Positions 23,774-28,620 of a DNA stretch of 28,620 bases are shown here, in pieces. Below the pieces are notes generated by a model. The model searched no databases. It was not told the DNA's origin and was given only the letters and a program-made list of their open reading frames with translations. Numbering within the stretch: the stretch's first letter is position 1; every line of letters begins with the position of its first letter. The position numbers and the translations under genes are program-made. Source of the stretch: CAYTID01 sp964437735 (GTDB lineage: Bacteria > Bacteroidota > Ignavibacteria > UBA10030 > BY39); assembly GCA_964437735.1 (NCBI GenBank), contig CAYTID010000018.1, forward strand, positions 1 to 28,620, in the 5' to 3' direction.

Positions 23774-24892
23774 TTAAATCTTCAAAGTATTGATATCGCT
23801 GTATTCAACCTCGAACCGTTTTGCAATCGAATAATGCGTACAATGTCCTTTATATGTAATAATACCTTTCGACAGACCGGAATTTATACCGATCGTGCTA
23901 TCAATTCCATGTTCGATAATATCGGAGATGTACGGCAACAGACTGTTTGTCATAGCATAAGTAGCGGTTCTCGCAACGTTGGCTGCCATGTTAGGCACAC
24001 AATAATGGATCACATCGTGAGTGATATAAATAGGATTTTCGATTGTGGTGGGACGGCTTGTTTCAATACAACCGCCTTGATCGATTGAGACGTCAATAAT
24101 TACTGAACCCGGTTTCATCGTTTTCACCATATCTTCAGAAACGAGGTGAGGAGTTTTTTCCCCTTTTATCAGAACTGCACCTATTAAAACATCAGCAAAG
24201 TTGATCGCTCTTCTTATATTATATTCATTCACAATACCGGTTATTATACGGTGATTGAATAAATTTTCTATCCTTCTGAGTCTTTCAATACTCTTGTCGA
24301 GAACTATGACCTGCGCTCCGACACCAAGAGCGGTGCGTGTTGCAGCAGCGCCTACAGTTCCGGCGCCCAGAATAACAACAGATGCCGGTGGAACACCTGT
24401 ACTACCGCCCAGCAATATGCCTCGTCCGTTGTTAGAACTTTCCAGATAGCGGGAAGCTATTTGTATCGACATTTGACCGGCTATTTCGCTCATAGCTTGT
24501 AATATTGGCATGCCTCCATTGCCGTTTTCGAGTAATTCGATAGCGATTGCGCAGATAGATTTTTCCAAAAGCTTGTCAAGCAACTGTTTTTTTGCAATCG
24601 GAAGATGCATTGCCGACATTAAAATTTGAGATTCGTGCAATCGATCAATTTCCTCAAGCGTAGGCGGTGCAATTTTTAAGAGAAGATCAGACCTGCCAAA
24701 AACTTCGTCGCTCGTATAAACGATATTCGCACCAACCTCTTCATATTTCAAATTCGTGAAGTGAGCAAGACATCCGGCGTCCTTTTCGATGTAAACGTTT
24801 GCTCCTAATCCGATTAAGGAATGTACTGATGCGGGGGTTAGCGCTATCCTGCGTTCGCGTCTGGGGTCGTCTTTAAGGATTCCAATATTCAT
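23774..24892 (-). CDS. ald: Alanine dehydrogenase
   Basis: A 372-residue NAD-dependent enzyme interconverting L-alanine and pyruvate plus ammonia. It starts with the KDDPRRERRIALTP pattern (7-20; Arg15 binds the carboxylate), has Lys73 (LLKIAPP), His96 (AMHLP), the nucleotide loop GAGTVG (176-181) and the catalytic Asp271 in SIDQGG. The same residues are conserved in proton-pumping transhydrogenase alpha subunits, but the length and C-terminus fit Ald. It is the first gene of a four-gene unit, so it is probably expressed with the CoA-transferase, the radical-SAM-like protein and the methionine gamma-lyase-like enzyme. It may feed pyruvate into energy metabolism or recover ammonia. Confidence 0.93.
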   Translation of the reverse strand: MNIGILKDDPRRERRIALTPASVHSLIGLGANVYIEKDAGCLAHFTNLKYEEVGANIVYTSDEVFGRSDLLLKIAPPTLEEIDRLHESQILMSAMHLPIAKKQLLDKLLEKSICAIAIELLENGNGGMPILQAMSEIAGQMSIQIASRYLESSNNGRGILLGGSTGVPPASVVILGAGTVGAAATRTALGVGAQVIVLDKSIERLRRIENLFNHRIITGIVNEYNIRRAINFADVLIGAVLIKGEKTPHLVSEDMVKTMKPGSVIIDVSIDQGGCIETSRPTTIENPIYITHDVIHYCVPNMAANVARTATYAMTNSLLPYISDIIEHGIDSTIGINSGLSKGIITYKGHCTHYSIAKRFEVEYSDINTLKI

Positions 24893-25205
24893 TTTAACCT
24901 CTCGATATATTTTGATTAACTTCGTTTGAAGTAGGAGGATTGTAAAAAACTTGTGAGTGTCGATTATTTTTGAAAATTTCCAAAATCATTTAAGAACATT
25001 TTTATTGAAATTAAATATATTAAAGTCAATTATTATGCCATAAATTGAGTTGTTGGATTATTGTTTAAATCGAAATTAATAAATGTTATTAAAAATTTTG
25101 GGGGGAAATTTCTTAATATTAGAAATAATAAAAATGGCTTTTGCACATTTGATAACATGTTGTATTTTTATATTATCGGGAAATAAAAAGCCGTATCCGG
25201 AGAAA
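24893..25205. other. Intergenic spacer upstream of ald
   Basis: This 313-base AT-rich gap has no gene I can support. A small inverted repeat ACTTC-GTTT-GAAGT (24919-24932) lies 27-40 bases before the ald ATG and may be an operator. ATTTCT-TAATATT-AGAAAT lies near 25110. A plus-strand frame starting at 25083 is antisense to rsmI for much of its length and looks accidental. No clear terminator follows rsmI. Confidence 0.5.
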
Positions 25206-25892
25206 TTAGGACAATCCTTTGACCAGAATTACGAACTCGCCTTTTATAGGCTTGGATGTAAAATATTTAAGACTCTCGGATGCACTACCCCTGTAAATCT
25301 CCTCAAATTTTTTTGTGATCTCACGAGCTATCACTATCTCACGATCTCCAAAATAATCATTTATTTCTTGCAGAATTTTTGGAAGCCGGTGGGGGGATTC
25401 GTACAGAATGATTGTTCGTTTTTCGCCCGATAATTGTTCGAGCTTCGTCTTTCGTCCCTTTTTATGAGGCAGGAAACCCTCAAACACAAAATTATTTGTC
25501 GGTAATCCGCTGACTACAAGTGCAGCAAGAATTGCTGATGCGCCGGGGACGGAGATAATATTAACCTTTTCTTTTATCGCTGAGCAGACTAACCGATACG
25601 CAGGGTCTGAAATTCCCGGTGTTCCGGCATCTGATACAATTGCTATTGAATATCCTGATTTTAATTTTTCAATCAATTCGGGGGTTCGTTTTGCTTCGTT
25701 AAATTGATAATAGGAGATAAGTTCATTTTGAATATTATAATGGTCGAGTAAAAATTTGGTTTTTCTTGTATCTTCCGCCGCGATTAAATTTACCCCTCCC
25801 AAAATCTTGATTGCGCGGTATGTTATATCTTCTAAATTTCCTATCGGAGTTGAAACAATGTATAACGTTCCCGGTTGAATCGATTCAGCCAT
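25206..25892 (-). CDS. rsmI: 16S rRNA 2'-O-ribose C1402 methyltransferase RsmI
   Basis: A 228-residue SAM-dependent enzyme that, with RsmH, methylates C1402 in the decoding centre of 16S rRNA. The tetrapyrrole-methylase fold is clear: STPIGNLEDITYRA (14-27), AAEDTRKT, the SAM loop SDAGTPGISDP, then PGASAILAALVVSGL and FEGFLPHK. The protein is shorter than the E. coli enzyme (about 286 residues) and lacks the C-terminal extension, as is usual for Bacteroidota relatives. The start at 25892 is 4 bases after the nadE stop, so the two genes are co-translated. Confidence 0.95.
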   Translation of the reverse strand: MAESIQPGTLYIVSTPIGNLEDITYRAIKILGGVNLIAAEDTRKTKFLLDHYNIQNELISYYQFNEAKRTPELIEKLKSGYSIAIVSDAGTPGISDPAYRLVCSAIKEKVNIISVPGASAILAALVVSGLPTNNFVFEGFLPHKKGRKTKLEQLSGEKRTIILYESPHRLPKILQEINDYFGDREIVIAREITKKFEEIYRGSASESLKYFTSKPIKGEFVILVKGLS

Positions 25893-25896
25893 AATA

Positions 25897-26673
25897 TTAA
25901 TGTTGTTTTAGATTTTTCGGCAGGAGAGCAACAATTGGTAAACGCCTTTTGAATTCGTTTTTGGCTATCCTCTTCCGGACTTTTGTTATGAAGTCAGTAC
26001 TGAAACCCGATTCAATCAGGTCAGTGTCACTTTTGTGGTTGTCGACCATTTCAATTAATAGTTTGTCTACATCCAGGTATGAAAATCCTAAATCACCTTC
26101 ATCTGTTTGACCTGACCACAAATCGGCAGTCGGTATTTTTTTTATAATTTTTTCGGGTATTTGCAGTTCTTCAGCAAGCTGCCAGATTTGCGTTTTGTAT
26201 AAATCGCCCAGCGGGTTGATGGCTGAAGCTGTATCGCCATACAGAGTTCCGTAGCCCAGAAGTATTTCGGTTTTATTGCTCGTACCGATTACCAAAGCAT
26301 TTTCTTTTGCGGAATGATCGTAAAGAAGTATCATACGGCTTCGTGCGGCAACGTTGCCAAGGCGGACATTTCCCATATCAGGATTTACTTTCAAAAATTC
26401 ATCAACCATCGGTGTAATATCGATTGTCTTATTTTGAATCCTTAACCGATCCATTAAAAGCTCTGCATCAGAAACGCTTTCCGGTGAACTTGTTTTGTAC
26501 GGGAGGATAAGCCCGATAACATTTTCCCTTCCGATTGCTTCCACAGTCAGAGATGCAGAAACCGCCGAATCCACGCCGCCTGATATTCCGATGACGGCTT
26601 TCTCAAATCCACTGTAAAGAATTTTAGTCCTAAGGAACAATACAATATATTCCCGTATTTCTTTGATTGTCAT
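25897..26673 (-). CDS. nadE: NH3-dependent NAD synthetase
   Basis: A 258-residue enzyme making NAD from nicotinic acid adenine dinucleotide, ATP and ammonia. The ATP-pyrophosphatase P-loop SGGVDS lies at 31-36; GTSNKTEILLGYGTLYGD binds deamido-NAD, and PTADLWSGQTDEGDLGFSY is the C-terminal signature. The protein lacks the N-terminal glutaminase domain, so it must use free ammonia. It is first in the nadE-rsmI pair. No strong promoter is visible in the 71-base upstream gap, which is very AT-rich. Confidence 0.95.
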   Translation of the reverse strand: MTIKEIREYIVLFLRTKILYSGFEKAVIGISGGVDSAVSASLTVEAIGRENVIGLILPYKTSSPESVSDAELLMDRLRIQNKTIDITPMVDEFLKVNPDMGNVRLGNVAARSRMILLYDHSAKENALVIGTSNKTEILLGYGTLYGDTASAINPLGDLYKTQIWQLAEELQIPEKIIKKIPTADLWSGQTDEGDLGFSYLDVDKLLIEMVDNHKSDTDLIESGFSTDFITKVRKRIAKNEFKRRLPIVALLPKNLKQH

Positions 26674-26744
26674 ATGCCGGAAAATATTTATTTTAACAAA
26701 ATTTAATTAAAACTGTTTTATGAAACAAATTTAAAATAATGGAA

Positions 26745-27125
26745 TTACTCTTTCAGTGTTTTGAATCTAAAAATATGTATTGTAACACCGATTGCAATTA
26801 ATCCTAAAATAATATTTAAGTACATCTGTTTATCGATGAAAATGATTGAACAAATAATCGTTATCCACAGGACAGTTACAGATATAATTTTTGCGGATAA
26901 AGGAATGGATTTTCTTTCACTGTAATTCCTTATGTAAGCTCCAAACCATTTATTTTGAGTCAACCAGTTGTAAAATTTTGTTGAGCTTTTAGCATAGCTC
27001 GCCGCAGCTAACAGGAAAAAAGGTGTGGCCGGAAGGAGTGGAAGAAAAATTCCGAGAATACCCACGCCTACCATAGCAGTTCCGAAAATAATTAAAATAA
27101 AATTTATTATTCTGAATTTAGACAT
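26745..27125 (-). CDS. YbaN-family (DUF454) inner-membrane protein
   Basis: A 126-residue protein of the DUF454 family, represented by E. coli YbaN. It begins with a helix ending in the family core GILGIFLPLLPATPFFLLAA (23-42), then YAKSSTKFYNWLTQNKWFG, and two more helices (about 76-98 and 101-117). The Pro-rich LPLLPATPF element and the Tyr/Trp linker are diagnostic. Function is unproven. It is separate from nadE (71-base gap) and divergent from the peptidase gene. Confidence 0.9.
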   Translation of the reverse strand: MSKFRIINFILIIFGTAMVGVGILGIFLPLLPATPFFLLAAASYAKSSTKFYNWLTQNKWFGAYIRNYSERKSIPLSAKIISVTVLWITIICSIIFIDKQMYLNIILGLIAIGVTIHIFRFKTLKE

Positions 27126-27258
27126 TTATTCAATATTTTATTCATAGGGTCTATTTGTTGAGTTAGTAATAATAATAAAATAAATATTTAATTGAAATTA
27201 TCATATCAATTGATTAAATTTTTTAAAGTTATTCATAAAAATAAAAACCGGAGATAAT

Positions 27259-28620
27259 ATGAAATTAAACTTAATTTGGATTGCGATCTTTATCGTATTG
27301 AATTTTCAGGTATCAATCGCGCAGGAATCAAAGCGCCCGATAACAAGCGAGGATTTGTGGTCTTTGAAAAGGCTTGGCGGATTAACTGTTTCACCCGACG
27401 GAAAGAAATCGGCTGTCACTGTTACGACTTTTGACATAAAAGAGAACAAGGGAACAACGAATATATATATTGTTTCAAACGATGGAGGGGAATCAAAACA
27501 GTTAACAACGTTTAAAGGATCCGACGGCTCGCCAGTTTGGAGTCCCGACGGAAAGAACATTGCGTTTGTTTCAAAACGGGAAGGCGACTATCCTCAATTA
27601 TACGTCATTCCTGTCGATGGGGGTGAGGCGGAAAAAATTACGGATATGCCGCTTGGAATTTCCTCACCAAAATGGTTCCCCGATGGAAAACAAATTGCAC
27701 TTGCCGCTAATATCATACCAGATTTGGAAAGTAATCTCGATTCAATGAAAAAAATAATCGATCAAAAAAAGAAAAGCAAAGTTACGGCAAAAGTATCTGA
27801 AAACAGAGTCGTCCGTTACTGGGATCGTTGGCTTACTGACGGATACTATCCGAGGATTTATACAGTAAATCTTGAAAGCAAAAAAATTACCGATATGTTG
27901 CCGGGGTGGAAAAATTTTTTCGATTTGATGGATGGTGCCGATTTTGAAATATCGCCTGATGGAAAAGAAATTGCTTTTTCAGGAAATTCAACCTCCGAGC
28001 CATTCGACGAGTTGAATGCGGATATATTTTTAGTCCCGACTGACGGTTCAGGAAAATTTTCAAATATAACATTAGAAAACAAAGCCAGCGACACGGGCCC
28101 ACGATATTCCAAAGACGGGAAATATCTGATTTACGGAAAACAAATAATCCCTGAATTCTATGCTGATAAAGTCAGATTAGTAAGATTTGAAAGAAAATCA
28201 GGCGAGAGGGTGACAATTACTCCCGAAGAATTTGACCGGTCGCCGGAACAGTGGAAGATTTCAGATGACAGTAAAAATATTTATTTTTCTGCCGAGGATA
28301 GAGCAAAGAAATCGATATTTTGCTTACCTGTTGCGGGGGGAAAAGTCAACGAGATTTTAAGAATGAATACTATCAATTCACCGCATCCGCTCCCTGACGG
28401 AAGGGTTGTTTTTCTAAATCAATCATTAAAATATCCGAATGAATTATTTATCGTTTCAAAAGATGGAAAAAAAGTTTCTCAGCTTACAAAATTCAATAGC
28501 GAACTTTTGAATAAAATTGCACTCGGAGATGTAAAAGAATATTATTTCACCGGGGCTGACGGAAATTCTGTTCAGATGTATGTTGTGTTTCCGCCAAATT
28601 TCGATCCATCAAAAAAATGG
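27259..28620 (+). CDS. Secreted S9-family peptidase (prolyl oligopeptidase/DPP type), C-terminal part outside window
   Basis: The first 454 codons; the gene leaves the window at its end. The start ATG at 27259 has CCGGAGA upstream and encodes a signal peptide (1-21, cut near SIA-QE). Residues about 30-420 form a TolB/WD-type seven-blade propeller, with repeats such as SPVWSPDGKNIAFVSKR, PKWFPDGKQIALAA and FEISPDGKEIAFSG. The last 30 residues (EYYFTGADGNSVQMYVVFPP) are the start of the S9 alpha/beta-hydrolase domain; the Ser-Asp-His triad lies beyond the window. Homologues are periplasmic dipeptidyl or acylaminoacyl peptidases. Together with the secreted Xaa-Pro aminopeptidase this points to use of peptides as food. 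Confidence 0.9.
   Translation, partial: MKLNLIWIAIFIVLNFQVSIAQESKRPITSEDLWSLKRLGGLTVSPDGKKSAVTVTTFDIKENKGTTNIYIVSNDGGESKQLTTFKGSDGSPVWSPDGKNIAFVSKREGDYPQLYVIPVDGGEAEKITDMPLGISSPKWFPDGKQIALAANIIPDLESNLDSMKKIIDQKKKSKVTAKVSENRVVRYWDRWLTDGYYPRIYTVNLESKKITDMLPGWKNFFDLMDGADFEISPDGKEIAFSGNSTSEPFDELNADIFLVPTDGSGKFSNITLENKASDTGPRYSKDGKYLIYGKQIIPEFYADKVRLVRFERKSGERVTITPEEFDRSPEQWKISDDSKNIYFSAEDRAKKSIFCLPVAGGKVNEILRMNTINSPHPLPDGRVVFLNQSLKYPNELFIVSKDGKKVSQLTKFNSELLNKIALGDVKEYYFTGADGNSVQMYVVFPPNFDPSKKW

Noticed and set aside
25083..25433. 116-codon plus-strand frame upstream of and antisense to rsmI
   Set aside because: Two thirds of it lies antisense to rsmI, which has full family motifs; no ribosome site is seen.

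Overview
The window is AT-rich bacterial DNA, most likely from the Bacteroidota/Chlorobiota (FCB) group and close to Ignavibacteria in flavour. One secreted protein ends in a type IX secretion sorting domain with the 'YPNPFNPTT' motif common in that group. There are BatA-type and DUF2807 cell-envelope proteins, and several genes have clear Shine-Dalgarno sites, which most core Bacteroidetes lack. Phylum placement is inferred from gene content only.

Layout. (1) 1-2372, minus strand: a three-gene cassette of a degenerate RecA/Rad51-like protein, a small conserved protein and a B-family DNA polymerase that runs off the window. A sigma70-type promoter drives it, and a perfect 6-4-6 palindrome sits in the promoter spacer. 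This looks like a repressor-controlled, damage-response-like polymerase operon and is the most interesting part of the window. (2) 2467-3537, minus: a membrane protein and tRNA-Pro(TGG). (3) 3690-13236, plus: a long, closely packed run. It encodes a small membrane protein with a degenerate histidine-kinase dimerisation domain, a patatin/Omp85 fusion (type Vd-like), a BatA-domain VWA protein, HflX, a secreted DUF6263-like protein, a secreted M24 aminopeptidase, and an outer-membrane-like protein broken by one extra base in a run of eight G. (4) 13237-13572: a hairpin-rich, repeat-like spacer and a 16-codon relic of a membrane-protein gene. (5) 13573-19976, minus: a T9SS propeller protein with an eight-cysteine unknown, a polytopic membrane protein, a GNAT-like acetyltransferase, an AlkD-like protein overlapping a GT4 glycosyltransferase, and a DUF2807 adhesin-like protein. 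(6) 20044-24892, minus: a tight four-gene operon of alanine dehydrogenase, an acetyl-CoA hydrolase/CoA-transferase family enzyme, a radical-SAM-like protein without its cluster cysteines, and a methionine gamma-lyase-like PLP enzyme. This suggests amino-acid catabolism via 2-oxoacids and CoA esters. (7) 25206-27125, minus: RsmI, NadE and a YbaN-type DUF454 membrane protein. (8) 27259-end, plus: the start of a secreted S9 prolyl-oligopeptidase family enzyme.

Three recurring themes stand out: pseudo-enzymes that keep the fold but have lost key residues (polymerase exonuclease domain, RecA-like P-loop, DHp histidine, radical-SAM cysteines), envelope and secretion proteins, and possible repressor-type palindromes inside promoters. 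All functional calls rest on motif reading from the sequence and remembered family features; no database search was run.
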